Source: Microbacterium sp. Marseille-Q6965
GTDB taxonomy: Bacteria; Actinomycetota; Actinomycetes; Actinomycetales; Microbacteriaceae
DNA: 64,000 nt
Direction of reading: 5' to 3'
Assembly (NCBI RefSeq): GCF_946151065.1
Contig: NZ_CAMGZA010000003.1
Coordinates: forward strand, 248,001 to 312,000
Shown here piece by piece: positions 24,907 to 32,672 of this stretch (within the stretch, counting starts at the first letter, position 1; the number at the start of each line of letters is the position of its first letter). The position numbers were made by a program, and so were the translations under genes. The notes beneath the pieces are model-generated. The model worked only from the letters and a program-made list of their open reading frames with translations. It had not been told where the DNA came from and did not search any database.

Positions 24907-25563
24907 ATGATGACGGGCCGGCACGTGCAGCTGTTGCGCGCGCTCCTTGCGGCCGTCGCCGCCGCGATGATCACGTTCTCGCCGGATCACTCGGCCGAGG
25001 TGGGCCTTGCCGTCTTCAGCGGGTTCGCGGTCGCCAGCGCCGCCGTTCTGGGGCTCGCGACGTGGCTCGTGCAGCCGCAGGGGGAGCGCGGGCGACTGGT
25101 CCTCCTCGCCGCCGTCTACCTCGTCGCCGGCGTCGTCAGCGGCCTGCCGCAGCTGCGCAACACGACGGTGCTGTTCGCCGTCCTCATCGCCTGGGGCCTG
25201 CTCGCCGGCCTCGTGGAGCTCATCATCGGGCTCGTCGAGCGCCGCGCCGGCCGCGAGACCGCGCGCGACACGATCGGTGTCGGCGCGCTGGGCCTCGTGC
25301 TCGCGCTCGCCGTGGCCATCGTGCCGACGGGCTACCGTCTCGACTACTTCATCGAGGACGCCGGCCGCTCGTTCACCCTCACGGGCACGATCATCGCCGT
25401 CGGCCTGCTCGGCGGCTACGCCGCGCTCGTCGCCGTGTGGCTGGGGATCGCCGGTCTGTCGCCGCGCCCCACGGCGGTGTCGGGCCCCCGTGCGGCCTCC
25501 GCCGCCGAGGCGGCGCCGAGCGCCTCGATCCCCTCCGCCCCGACCCCGAAGGATCCGCAGTGA
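24907..25563 (+). CDS. Integral membrane protein of unknown function
   Basis: This 218-aa protein has about six hydrophobic segments (for example VLFAVLIAWGLLAGLVELIIG and LTGTIIAVGLLGGYAALVAVW) and an Ala/Pro-rich cytosolic tail. The arrangement recalls actinobacterial HdeD/DUF308-like proteins but I cannot assign it. ATG at 24907 is chosen; GTG at 24904 is also possible. It overlaps the next small membrane-protein gene by GTGA. Confidence 0.75.
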   Translation: MMTGRHVQLLRALLAAVAAAMITFSPDHSAEVGLAVFSGFAVASAAVLGLATWLVQPQGERGRLVLLAAVYLVAGVVSGLPQLRNTTVLFAVLIAWGLLAGLVELIIGLVERRAGRETARDTIGVGALGLVLALAVAIVPTGYRLDYFIEDAGRSFTLTGTIIAVGLLGGYAALVAVWLGIAGLSPRPTAVSGPRAASAAEAAPSASIPSAPTPKDPQ

Positions 25564-25892
25564 CCGACAAGACCCGCCGCCGCGACCTCCTGCGCCCCGT
25601 GCAGCTGGTGGGGGTCGCGTTCATCGCCGCCGCGTTCGCCGGCCTGGTCACCGCGATGGCCATGGGCGCCTGGCAGTCGCTGCCCGGTGAGGACGTGCTG
25701 CGCGCGTGGGCGGTCGCGGGGATCGTCGCCGGCGTGTCGTTCATCGCCGTGCTGCTCATCCTTTCGCTGCTGATGCTGGCGGTCGACCCGGCGGAGGTGC
25801 AGCGTCCGCTGGACCGGCCCGTGCTGCTCCGGGAGTCGCCGCAGGATCCCCCGGCCGACGAGGCGCCGCGCGACGAGGACCCGCGCTCCTGA
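25560..25892 (+). CDS. Small two-helix membrane protein of unknown function
   Basis: This 110-aa protein has two hydrophobic segments (about 15-37 and 50-74) and an acidic, Pro-rich C-terminal tail. The GTG start is in a GTGA overlap with the upstream membrane protein, so the two are translationally coupled and may form a complex. No family is recognised. Confidence 0.72.
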   Translation: MTDKTRRRDLLRPVQLVGVAFIAAAFAGLVTAMAMGAWQSLPGEDVLRAWAVAGIVAGVSFIAVLLILSLLMLAVDPAEVQRPLDRPVLLRESPQDPPADEAPRDEDPRS

Positions 25893-25966
25893 ACGAATCC
25901 CCATCTCTCCCCTAGAATGCCCATGGATCGCGCGGCCGTCATTCTGCGCGGGGGACAGGGGCTTTC

Positions 25967-26731
25967 ATGGCACACGACACTGGGGCTATCGAAGAGTCGA
26001 CCATTCCTTCGGGAGTGAGCTCGACCAAGAAGCTGCGCGTGGAGTTCGCGGGCGAGTGGCACGAGCTGTCGCCCGACCAGCAGTTCACGATCGGCCGCGA
26101 GGGCGACCTCGAGGTGGACGACAACCAGTACCTGCACCGGATCTTCCTGGAGATCTCGTTCTACGACGGGCTCTGGTGGCTGGCCAACGTGGGGTCGCGT
26201 CTGTCGGCGACGGTCTCGAGCGCGGGCGGGGCCGTGCAGTCGTGGCTCTCCCCGGGAGCGCGCATGCCGATCGTCTTCGCCGAGAGCGTCGTGGTGTTCA
26301 CCGCCGGCCCCACGACCTATGAGCTCAACCTGCACGCCGACGAGGCGCCCTTCGCCGTGTCGTCGGCGATCCAGAACCAGGTGAGCGGCGAGACCACCGT
26401 GATGCCGGTCAGTTTCACGCCGCTGCAGAAGCTGCTCATCGTCGCACTGGCCGAGCCGATGCTGCGCCGCGACGGGGTGAGCATGAGCGAGCTGCCCTCG
26501 AGCACGGTGGCGGCTCAGCGCCTGGGCTGGACGATGAGCAAGTTCAACCGCAAACTCGACAACGTCTGCGACAAGCTCGACCGCATGGGCGTGCAGGGGC
26601 TGCGCGGCGGCCCCGGCAAGCTCGCGACGAACCGCCGCGCGCGCCTCGTGGAGTACGCCGTGTCGTCGAACCTTGTGACGCGCGATGACCTCGCGCTGCT
26701 CGAGGACGAGGCGCTGCGCGCGCAGGACTGA
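25967..26731 (+). CDS. FHA-like domain protein with C-terminal helix-turn-helix-like region
   Basis: This 254-aa cytosolic protein has an N-terminal half with a forkhead-associated-like beta pattern (FTIGREGDLEVDDNQYLHRIFLEI, with the GR and the later Arg/His expected for phosphothreonine binding; residues about 40-125). Its C-terminal half (about 143-235) resembles a winged helix (LLIVALAEPMLRR, RLGWTMSKFNRKLDNVCDKL). Such proteins link Ser/Thr-kinase signalling to transcription, but the target is unknown. It is convergent with the type VII-like operon. Confidence 0.65.
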   Translation: MAHDTGAIEESTIPSGVSSTKKLRVEFAGEWHELSPDQQFTIGREGDLEVDDNQYLHRIFLEISFYDGLWWLANVGSRLSATVSSAGGAVQSWLSPGARMPIVFAESVVVFTAGPTTYELNLHADEAPFAVSSAIQNQVSGETTVMPVSFTPLQKLLIVALAEPMLRRDGVSMSELPSSTVAAQRLGWTMSKFNRKLDNVCDKLDRMGVQGLRGGPGKLATNRRARLVEYAVSSNLVTRDDLALLEDEALRAQD

Positions 26732-26789
26732 GCCCGGGTTCCACCCGCGCGAGGCGGCCGGGGAGCCGACCCCCGGACGATCCTCCCGC

Positions 26790-27359
26790 TCACTCCTGCA
26801 CCAGGGCGACGACGTCCGCCCAGGAGTACGACGGGAAGTACTTGTCGCGGTCGTTCGTCGACGACACCGGCTGGAGGCCGAGTTCGGCGGCCGCGGCGCT
26901 GAGGTCGATGCTCTCCGCCGCGCCGATCGGGCTCGTGGAGCGCGCATCGGCGACATCGAGACTGAGCATGCTGAACGCCTCGGGGTCGTCGGTCACCGTG
27001 TCGACGATGATCGTGAGGATCCGGCGGAGCTCATCGGCGGTCACGACGTCGCGCTCGATCGACACGACGACGGTGAGGTGGAAGGCGACGCCCGACTGGC
27101 TGCGCGAGGCGTCTGCCTCCGTGATGCCGAGGTCGCTGTCGAGGAGCGCCGCGGGCAGGTCCTCGCCGATGCGGCCGTCGTATTGCCGCACGTCGTGGCC
27201 GGTGCCGGAGCAGGCGCTGAGCGCGATCGCGAGGAGCGCCGCCACCATCGCCCACGGGGCGCGCCCCCATGCCCGGGCGTCCGCAGGCCGCCTGCCCGTG
27301 GCGTGGGCGACAGAGAGGGCGGTCAGGGCGCGTGTGCGCGCTGATGCCGACGTGCTCAC
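26790..27359 (-). CDS. Lipoprotein paralog B of the type VII-like hydrolase operon
   Basis: This 189-aa protein has an N-terminal region with a hydrophobic segment and lipobox IALSAC (Cys about 50), so it should be anchored on the outer membrane face. The remainder resembles the 161-aa protein of 27775-28260: EDLPAALLDSDLGITEA, a DELRRIL...DTVTDDPEA block, and an identical end DVVALVQE. The GTG start overlaps the YbaB-like stop by GTGA; an internal Met nearer the signal is possible. Paired lipoproteins beside a secreted hydrolase suggest an immunity or receptor role (inference). Confidence 0.7.
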   Translation of the reverse strand: MSTSASARTRALTALSVAHATGRRPADARAWGRAPWAMVAALLAIALSACSGTGHDVRQYDGRIGEDLPAALLDSDLGITEADASRSQSGVAFHLTVVVSIERDVVTADELRRILTIIVDTVTDDPEAFSMLSLDVADARSTSPIGAAESIDLSAAAAELGLQPVSSTNDRDKYFPSYSWADVVALVQE

Positions 27360-27772
27360 CGTCCGGTGAAGCGGGAGAGATAGCTGTCGGGCCCGGCCTC
27401 GTCGTCGCCGTAGCGCTGCTGGATGTCGGCGCGCAACTCGGCGGTGAAGGCACCGTTGCCGAGGGCGTTCTCGGTGAGCGCCAGCGCGTGCTCGGCCGCC
27501 GCCTTCTGGGCGGCCCGAATGGTGCTCGTGATGAGGTCGCCGAGCGCCTGCGGGGCGAGATCCATCGCGGCGCTTCCGAGCTCGACGCGCGACACGGCGC
27601 CCTTCGCGGTCGCGACCACCGTCACCTCGCCACGCGGAGAGCTGGCGCGCGAGGTGGCGTCGTCGATCTCGCGCGCGAGCCGGTGCACGGCCTCCTGACG
27701 CCGACGCGCCTGATCCATCTGGGCCTGCACGCGCTCGCGCATCTCGGCGAAGCCGGCGAGGGGATCCGTCAT
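27356..27772 (-). CDS. YbaB/EbfC-family-like protein
   Basis: This 138-aa protein has a heptad-rich N-terminus (FAEMRERVQAQMDQARRRQEAV) followed by a beta-rich centre (GEVTVVATAKGAVSRVELG) and a helix, which is the YbaB/EbfC fold. Classical members bind DNA, but YbaB-like proteins are also common in actinobacterial type VII-like clusters, where a chaperone or adaptor role is suspected. ATG at 27772 follows AGGAG; GTG at 27778 is an alternative. It lies between two paralogous lipoprotein genes with 4-base overlaps. Confidence 0.75.
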   Translation of the reverse strand: MTDPLAGFAEMRERVQAQMDQARRRQEAVHRLAREIDDATSRASSPRGEVTVVATAKGAVSRVELGSAAMDLAPQALGDLITSTIRAAQKAAAEHALALTENALGNGAFTAELRADIQQRYGDDEAGPDSYLSRFTGR

Positions 27773-27774
27773 GT

Positions 27775-28260
27775 TCACTCCTGTACCAGGGCGACGACGT
27801 CCGACCATTCGAACGCGAGCGCGTTCTTTCCGCTCGCGCTGGTCGGCTCGAGACCCAGCTCCTGCGCGGCCGGCGCAAGGTCGACGTACTCCTTCGAGCC
27901 GTAGACGTCCGTGGAGGCCGCGCTGCCGGCGTCCCGCACTCCGACGCGCACGAAGCCGTACGCCTCCGGGTCGGTCGTGAGCGTATCGACGAACACGGCG
28001 AGGATGTCACGCAGCTCTGCGGCGGTGACCGAGCCGCGCTCGAGGTCGATCGTCGCGCCGATGTTGTGGGTGAAGCCGTCGAGATACTGTGTCGCCTCGG
28101 CACCGGCGACGCCGAGATCCGACGACAGGAGCGCCTGGGGCAGCTCCTGCTCCACCCTGTCCGCGCGCGCGGAGGAGGCCGGCGCGGCGCACGATGCCAC
28201 CGCCAGGAGCGCAGAGGCGCCGAGGACGGCGATCGCCGCGCGCAGGATCGGTTTCATCAT
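27775..28260 (-). CDS. Lipoprotein paralog A of the type VII-like hydrolase operon
   Basis: The protein is 161 aa. Its signal peptide ends VASC (Cys about 24), a lipobox. The body (EQELPQALLSSDLGVAGA, AELRDILAVFVDTLTTDPEA, ending in DVVALVQE) is clearly related to the product of 26790-27359. It overlaps the hydrolase stop by ATGA. As a surface lipoprotein co-made with a putative secreted lipolytic enzyme, it could protect the producer or present the enzyme; function unproven. Confidence 0.72.
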   Translation of the reverse strand: MMKPILRAAIAVLGASALLAVASCAAPASSARADRVEQELPQALLSSDLGVAGAEATQYLDGFTHNIGATIDLERGSVTAAELRDILAVFVDTLTTDPEAYGFVRVGVRDAGSAASTDVYGSKEYVDLAPAAQELGLEPTSASGKNALAFEWSDVVALVQE

Positions 28261-29936
28261 TCGCTCCAGGTGTATTGCTGCTGATCCACCACGGTACCGA
28301 ACAGCTCCGGGTGATTGTCGCTCAAGTGGTCGAAGGTCTCCTCGACGGTGTCGACGTACAGCGAGTTGCTGTGGGTGCCCGGTCCCGTGGAGCCGTCGTG
28401 CGCGGGCACCGTGTACTGGTGCTGATCGGTGGTCTGCGTTCCGCCGGGGTTGAGATCGAGCATCGGAACGATGTCGCCCTCGTGCTGGAAGTTGTAGACC
28501 GGGATGCCCTGAGGCAGGTCGAAGGTGTCGATGGGCGACCCGTTCGTCACCACGCCGATGGGCCGGCCCGGCATCGTCGGGTCACTCGCGAACGTCGCCG
28601 CCGCGATCCCGCCCTGGCTGAAACCCGTGTAGACGATGCGGTCGGCGTCGGTGATGCCCGCCTGCGCCATGGCATCGCGCACCGCACGCTGATACTGCGT
28701 CTCCAGCCCCGTGTCCGCGACGCTGTTGAGCATGAGGGCGATGTTCGAGTCGAGATCGTTCGTCGCCCCGTAGTCCCGGAAGGTGTCACCGTAGGGGGCG
28801 CCGTTCATCGGCCCCTTGAGCACGTTCCAGTCCTGCGTGGACGGCAGCGCGACGATGTAGTGGTATGTCCCGTCGGGGCCGAGCACCTTCTTGATGTCGA
28901 CGACCGACCGGCTGTCCTCGTACGCGTTCCCGGACGTGCCCAGATCGTCCACGAGCCCGTTCGCGCGGATGAGCTCCGAAAAGCTCGTGATCTCCTGCCC
29001 GATCGCATTCTGTCCCGCCAGCTGGTCGATCTGATCGGCGGTGAGATCGTCGGGGTGCAGCTCGGTGACGCGGGGGTCGGGCGACAGCAGGTCGGTGAAG
29101 GCGGTGCCGAGCAGCCCGCCGCCGGCGCCGCCGACCAGGGCCCCCGGCCCCATCGCGAGGACGGCCAGCAGAGGGTTGCCCGTCAGCGCCAGCGTGCTCA
29201 GGCCGGCGACGCCGGCGCCGAGGGTCGACCCGGCCACGGCGAGCAGCCCCGGGGCGATGTCGCCGATGAACTCCGCGAGCTTCTGCATCGCCTTCTGAAT
29301 GAGAGGGGCGAGCGCCTGCAGCAGCGCGATCAGCTGCTCGAAGGCCGAGAACATGCGCTCGATGAGAGCCCCGCACATCTCGATGAAGTAGGCGGCGCGG
29401 TCGGCGAGCTTCTGCAGCTTCTCGACCCGGTCGAACGGGTTCAGGCTGCTCAGGCTGAGCGAGAAGCCGAACAGATCGGTGACGAGCCCCGCGAGCTCGG
29501 ACAGCGCGCCGACGACGGCGTCGTGGACGGCCGTGACGATCTGCGACGCGAGCTCCGCGGCCTCGGCGACCGCGCCGGTCCAGTGCGCGGCGTCCTCGAC
29601 CTGTGTCGAGAGCTCGTCGTAGCGGCGCCGCATGGCGCGGATCGTGCGGCCCTCCTGCCCCTCCAGCAGGTTCCGGGCATTCACGATGTCGCCCTGGATC
29701 GTGTCGAGCGACCGCGAGACCGAGCGCCACGTGCTCGCCGTCTGCTGCACCTCGCCCTCGTCGCCGACGAGCCCGTCCAGCCACTCGTTCAGGGGCCACA
29801 CGTACTCGAGGGCGAAACCGACGATCGTGCCGGCGATGCCGCCCGGGCTGCTGAAGTCGGTGCGGAAGGAGGCCGCCCCGCCCTGTGCCCAGGATGAACC
29901 GCCGATCTGGCCGGAGATCGCCGCGACCGCGCTCAT
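28257..29936 (-). CDS. WXG-like helical domain fused to an alpha/beta-hydrolase (putative type VII effector)
   Basis: This 559-aa protein lacks a signal peptide. Residues about 1-220 are long helices with WXG100-like spacing (TWRSVSRSLDTI, YDELSTQVEDAAHWTG). A hydrophobic Gly/Ala region follows at about 225-285, then a C-terminal alpha/beta-hydrolase with nucleophile elbow GFSQGG (Ser440), likely Asp488 (HEGDIVPMLD) and His522 (GTHSNSLY). This is the architecture of type VII-secreted enzymes with lipase, esterase or cutinase-like activity. It overlaps the EspC-like gene upstream and the lipoprotein gene downstream. No secretion ATPase is in the window. Confidence 0.78.
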   Translation of the reverse strand: MSAVAAISGQIGGSSWAQGGAASFRTDFSSPGGIAGTIVGFALEYVWPLNEWLDGLVGDEGEVQQTASTWRSVSRSLDTIQGDIVNARNLLEGQEGRTIRAMRRRYDELSTQVEDAAHWTGAVAEAAELASQIVTAVHDAVVGALSELAGLVTDLFGFSLSLSSLNPFDRVEKLQKLADRAAYFIEMCGALIERMFSAFEQLIALLQALAPLIQKAMQKLAEFIGDIAPGLLAVAGSTLGAGVAGLSTLALTGNPLLAVLAMGPGALVGGAGGGLLGTAFTDLLSPDPRVTELHPDDLTADQIDQLAGQNAIGQEITSFSELIRANGLVDDLGTSGNAYEDSRSVVDIKKVLGPDGTYHYIVALPSTQDWNVLKGPMNGAPYGDTFRDYGATNDLDSNIALMLNSVADTGLETQYQRAVRDAMAQAGITDADRIVYTGFSQGGIAAATFASDPTMPGRPIGVVTNGSPIDTFDLPQGIPVYNFQHEGDIVPMLDLNPGGTQTTDQHQYTVPAHDGSTGPGTHSNSLYVDTVEETFDHLSDNHPELFGTVVDQQQYTWSE

Positions 29937-30280
29937 CGCAGCCGTCCCGATGCCTCGACATCGGCGGTCGCCTGCGCATAGCCCGTCGCCGCGGCCGTGT
30001 CAACGTTCTCGAAGTCCGTCTTCGCGGCCTTCACCCCGGTGGCCAGGGCCTGAGCGGCGAGGGACGTGGCGTGGATGATGTCGGCCGCTGCGGCCGAGAG
30101 GGGTGCGACCGCCGCGCCGAGCGCGACGTTCAGGAGGCCGAACGACGTCGGCGAGATGGTGCTCCCGGCCGCCTTGCTGCTCGTGGCCGAGAGATCCTCC
30201 GCCACGGCGTCGATCCGATTCGCACTCGACTCGAGCACCCCGTAGTCGATGTGCACGGGGCTGAAACCGCCGTCCGACAT
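29933..30280 (-). CDS. EspC-like type VII secretion-associated protein
   Basis: This 115-aa protein has two long helices (VHIDYGVLESSANRIDAVAE; AAADIIHATSLAAQALATGV) joined by a turn with the conserved FG (PTSFGLLNVAL), as in the EspC/WXG-like partner proteins. No signal peptide is present. GAGGAGGGGG precedes the ATG. It is the first gene of the operon and overlaps the hydrolase gene by ATGA, so it probably pairs with the hydrolase's N-terminal helices for export. Confidence 0.78.
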   Translation of the reverse strand: MSDGGFSPVHIDYGVLESSANRIDAVAEDLSATSSKAAGSTISPTSFGLLNVALGAAVAPLSAAAADIIHATSLAAQALATGVKAAKTDFENVDTAAATGYAQATADVEASGRLR

Positions 30281-30361
30281 GCCCTATCCCCCTCCTCGTT
30301 GGAAGCCGTGCTCAGCCTATGGCCGGGCGCTCCCGGAGCGGGATGGGCAGGAGTACCCGCC

Positions 30362-31744
30362 TCAGAGGTAGGTGCGGGTGAGCTTCTCGGCCAGGCCCGA
30401 GTACGTTGCGGGCGTGAGGGCGAGCAGTCGCTCCTTCGCGGCGTCGCCGATGTCCAGGCCGCGGACGAACGCGGCGAGGTCTTCGGCGCCCACCCGGCGA
30501 CCGCGCGTGAGCTCCTTGAGGAGCGCGTAGGGATCCGTGATCTGTGAGCGGCCCGCGACCACCTCGGCGCGCACGACCGTCTGGATCGCCTCCCCGAGCA
30601 CTTCCCAGTTCGCGTCGAGGTCGGCCAGCAGCACGTCGCGCGAGAGCGAGATCTCGCCCAGGCCGCGCAGCAGATTGTCGAGGGCGAGCAGCGAGTGGCC
30701 GAAGGCGACGCCGATGTTGCGCTGCGTCGTCGAGTCGGTGAGGTCGCGCTGCAGGCGCGAGGTGACGAGGGTCTGCGCGAGCGTCGTGAACAGGCCGCCG
30801 GCGATCTCGAGGTTCGCCTCGGCGTTCTCGAAGCGGATCGGGTTGATCTTGTGCGGCATCGTCGACGATCCCGTCGCGCCGGCGACCGGGATCTGCGCGA
30901 AGTAGCCAAGCGAGATGTACGTCCACACGTCCTGGGCGAGGTTGTGCAGGATGCCGCCCGCGTGCTTGGCCGCGTCGTAGAGCTCCACCTGCCAGTCGTG
31001 GGACTCGATCTGCGTCGTCACCGGGTTGAACGTGAGCCCCAGCGACTCGACGAACTCCCGCGCGATGTTCGGCCACGCCACCTCGGGGGCGGCGGCCAGG
31101 TGCGCCGACCAGGTGCCGGTGGCGCCCGAGAACTTGCCGAGGTACTCGGTCTGCTCGAGGCGGCGGATCACCCGCTCGAGGCGCCACACGAACACGCCGA
31201 GCTCCTTGCCCATGGTCGTGGGCGTGGCCGGCTGGCCGTGGGTGCGCGACAGCATCGGGGCGTCGGCGTGCTCCAGGGCGAGGCCGCGCAGCCGGGCGAC
31301 GACCTCCTTGAGCTTGGGCAGCCATACCCGGGTGACGGCACGCTTGACGGTGAGGGCGTAGGCGAGCGAGTTGATGTCCTCGCTCGTGCAGCCGAAGTGC
31401 GTCAGCTCGGCGATGCCGTCCAGGCCCAGCTGCGCCAGCCGATCGCGCACGAGGTACTCGACGGCCTTCACATCGTGCCGGGTGACAGACTCCTTCTCGG
31501 CGAGCCAGTCGATCGCGTCCTGGCCGAAGGTCAGGTAGAGCGCGCGCAGCTTCTGCTTGGTCTCCAAGGGGAGCGGCCGGGTGCCGAAGAGCGCGTGGTC
31601 GGTGAGCGTGAGGATCCACTCGACCTCGACCTCGACCCTGGCGCGGTTGAGTCCCGCCTCGGAGAGGTAGTCGGCGAGCGGCGACACGGCGGCGCGGTAG
31701 CGGCCGTCGAGCGGGCTCAGGGGCTGGGGCGGGAAGTCGCTCAG
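30362..31744 (-). CDS. purB: Adenylosuccinate lyase
   Basis: This 460-aa enzyme catalyses the two fumarate-releasing steps of purine synthesis (SAICAR to AICAR, adenylosuccinate to AMP). Signatures include PLSPLDGRY, TSEDINSLAYAL, SRTHGQPATPTTMGKE and GSSTMPHKINPIRFEN (flexible catalytic loop). The conserved N-terminus forces a start at or before LSDFPPQP. The only candidate is CTG at 31744, placed 6 bases after GGAGG and overlapping the phosphatase stop as CTGA. This is a rare start codon. It is co-transcribed with the low-molecular-weight phosphatase gene. Confidence 0.95.
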   Translation of the reverse strand: MSDFPPQPLSPLDGRYRAAVSPLADYLSEAGLNRARVEVEVEWILTLTDHALFGTRPLPLETKQKLRALYLTFGQDAIDWLAEKESVTRHDVKAVEYLVRDRLAQLGLDGIAELTHFGCTSEDINSLAYALTVKRAVTRVWLPKLKEVVARLRGLALEHADAPMLSRTHGQPATPTTMGKELGVFVWRLERVIRRLEQTEYLGKFSGATGTWSAHLAAAPEVAWPNIAREFVESLGLTFNPVTTQIESHDWQVELYDAAKHAGGILHNLAQDVWTYISLGYFAQIPVAGATGSSTMPHKINPIRFENAEANLEIAGGLFTTLAQTLVTSRLQRDLTDSTTQRNIGVAFGHSLLALDNLLRGLGEISLSRDVLLADLDANWEVLGEAIQTVVRAEVVAGRSQITDPYALLKELTRGRRVGAEDLAAFVRGLDIGDAAKERLLALTPATYSGLAEKLTRTYL

Positions 31745-32250
31745 GGGAGTCCTCCGGATCGCGGACGGATGGCGGGTTCGAGCTGCCGGAACAGCGCCCG
31801 TCCCGCCCTCTCGATCATACCCAGCACCTCGTCGAACGCCGCGTCGTCGTCGTAGTACGGGTCGGGCACGTCCTGCCCCTGCGCCTCCGGATCGAACGAC
31901 AGCAGCAGGGCGATCTTGTCGCGGTCCTCGTCGGTGCGGGCCCAGCTCGCGAGGATCCGCTCGTGCGTGCGATCCAGCGCCACGACCAGGTCGTTGTCGC
32001 GGAAGTCGCTCGCCGTGAACTGGCGTGCGCGGTGCAGCGAGCCGTCGTACCCACGGCGCCGCAGCGCCTCGATCGTGCGCGCGTCGGCCCGCTCGCCCAC
32101 GTGCCAGTCGCCGGTGCCCGCGCTCGCCGCCGCGACCCGGTCGCCGAGCCCCGCGGCGGTCGTGAGGTGTCGGAACACCACCTCCGCCATGGGGGACCGG
32201 CAGATGTTGCCGGTGCACACGAAGACGACGCGGAAGGCATCCGAGGGCAT
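31741..32250 (-). CDS. Low-molecular-weight protein-tyrosine phosphatase
   Basis: This 169-aa cytosolic enzyme has the P-loop Cys12-TGNIC-Arg18-Ser (VFVCTGNICRSPMAE) and the general-acid loop VPDPYYDDD. It is the PtpA/Wzb-type fold, which dephosphorylates protein phosphotyrosine (kinase counterpart not in the window) or small substrates. It starts MPSDAFRVVF at 32250. It lies upstream of purB with overlapping stop/start and is divergent from the second WXG-like locus. Confidence 0.93.
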   Translation of the reverse strand: MPSDAFRVVFVCTGNICRSPMAEVVFRHLTTAAGLGDRVAAASAGTGDWHVGERADARTIEALRRRGYDGSLHRARQFTASDFRDNDLVVALDRTHERILASWARTDEDRDKIALLLSFDPEAQGQDVPDPYYDDDAAFDEVLGMIERAGRALFRQLEPAIRPRSGGLP

Positions 32251-32425
32251 GCGGACATTCTGGCGGGACGAACCCCGTGCGCCCAAGGCCCGTGCCGGCG
32301 GATCGCCGGCCGCCCTCGATCCGCGGGCGGCCTTCCGGCTCCCCACAGCGGTGCGAGGGCGCGAATCCGTCCCCATGCGGCCACCGACGCAGCCCGGCCC
32401 GGCCGGGGTCTCGGAGGGTGGACCC

Positions 32426-32665
32426 ATGACGAGCACGAACGCGGTTCACGAGGTGGTGGAGCTCGTCTGCACGGCGCTGCGGCGGGCGTCGGACGACCTG
32501 ATCGCGGCAGCCGCCCTCATCACCGCCGCGCGAGAGGCGGCCATGTGGGAATCGCCGGCCGGCGCCGCGGCGCAGGCGGCGCTGCAGGAGCGAGCGCTGT
32601 CCGCGTCCGGAGCGGCGTCCGCATGCGACGACGTGGCGGCCCGTCTGCGCGGGGCGGCCGGGTAG
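32426..32665 (+). CDS. Small WXG100-like protein
   Basis: This 79-aa, all-helical protein has a central turn MWESPAGAAAQAAL, matching the Trp-x-(Ser/Gly) turn of WXG100/ESAT-6 proteins, with no signal peptide. GGAGGGTGG lies before the ATG. Seven bases after its stop comes the second hydrolase-type gene, so it is likely its export partner. The match is structural and short, so moderate confidence. Confidence 0.65.
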   Translation: MTSTNAVHEVVELVCTALRRASDDLIAAAALITAAREAAMWESPAGAAAQAALQERALSASGAASACDDVAARLRGAAG

Positions 32666-32672
32666 GGGTGCG

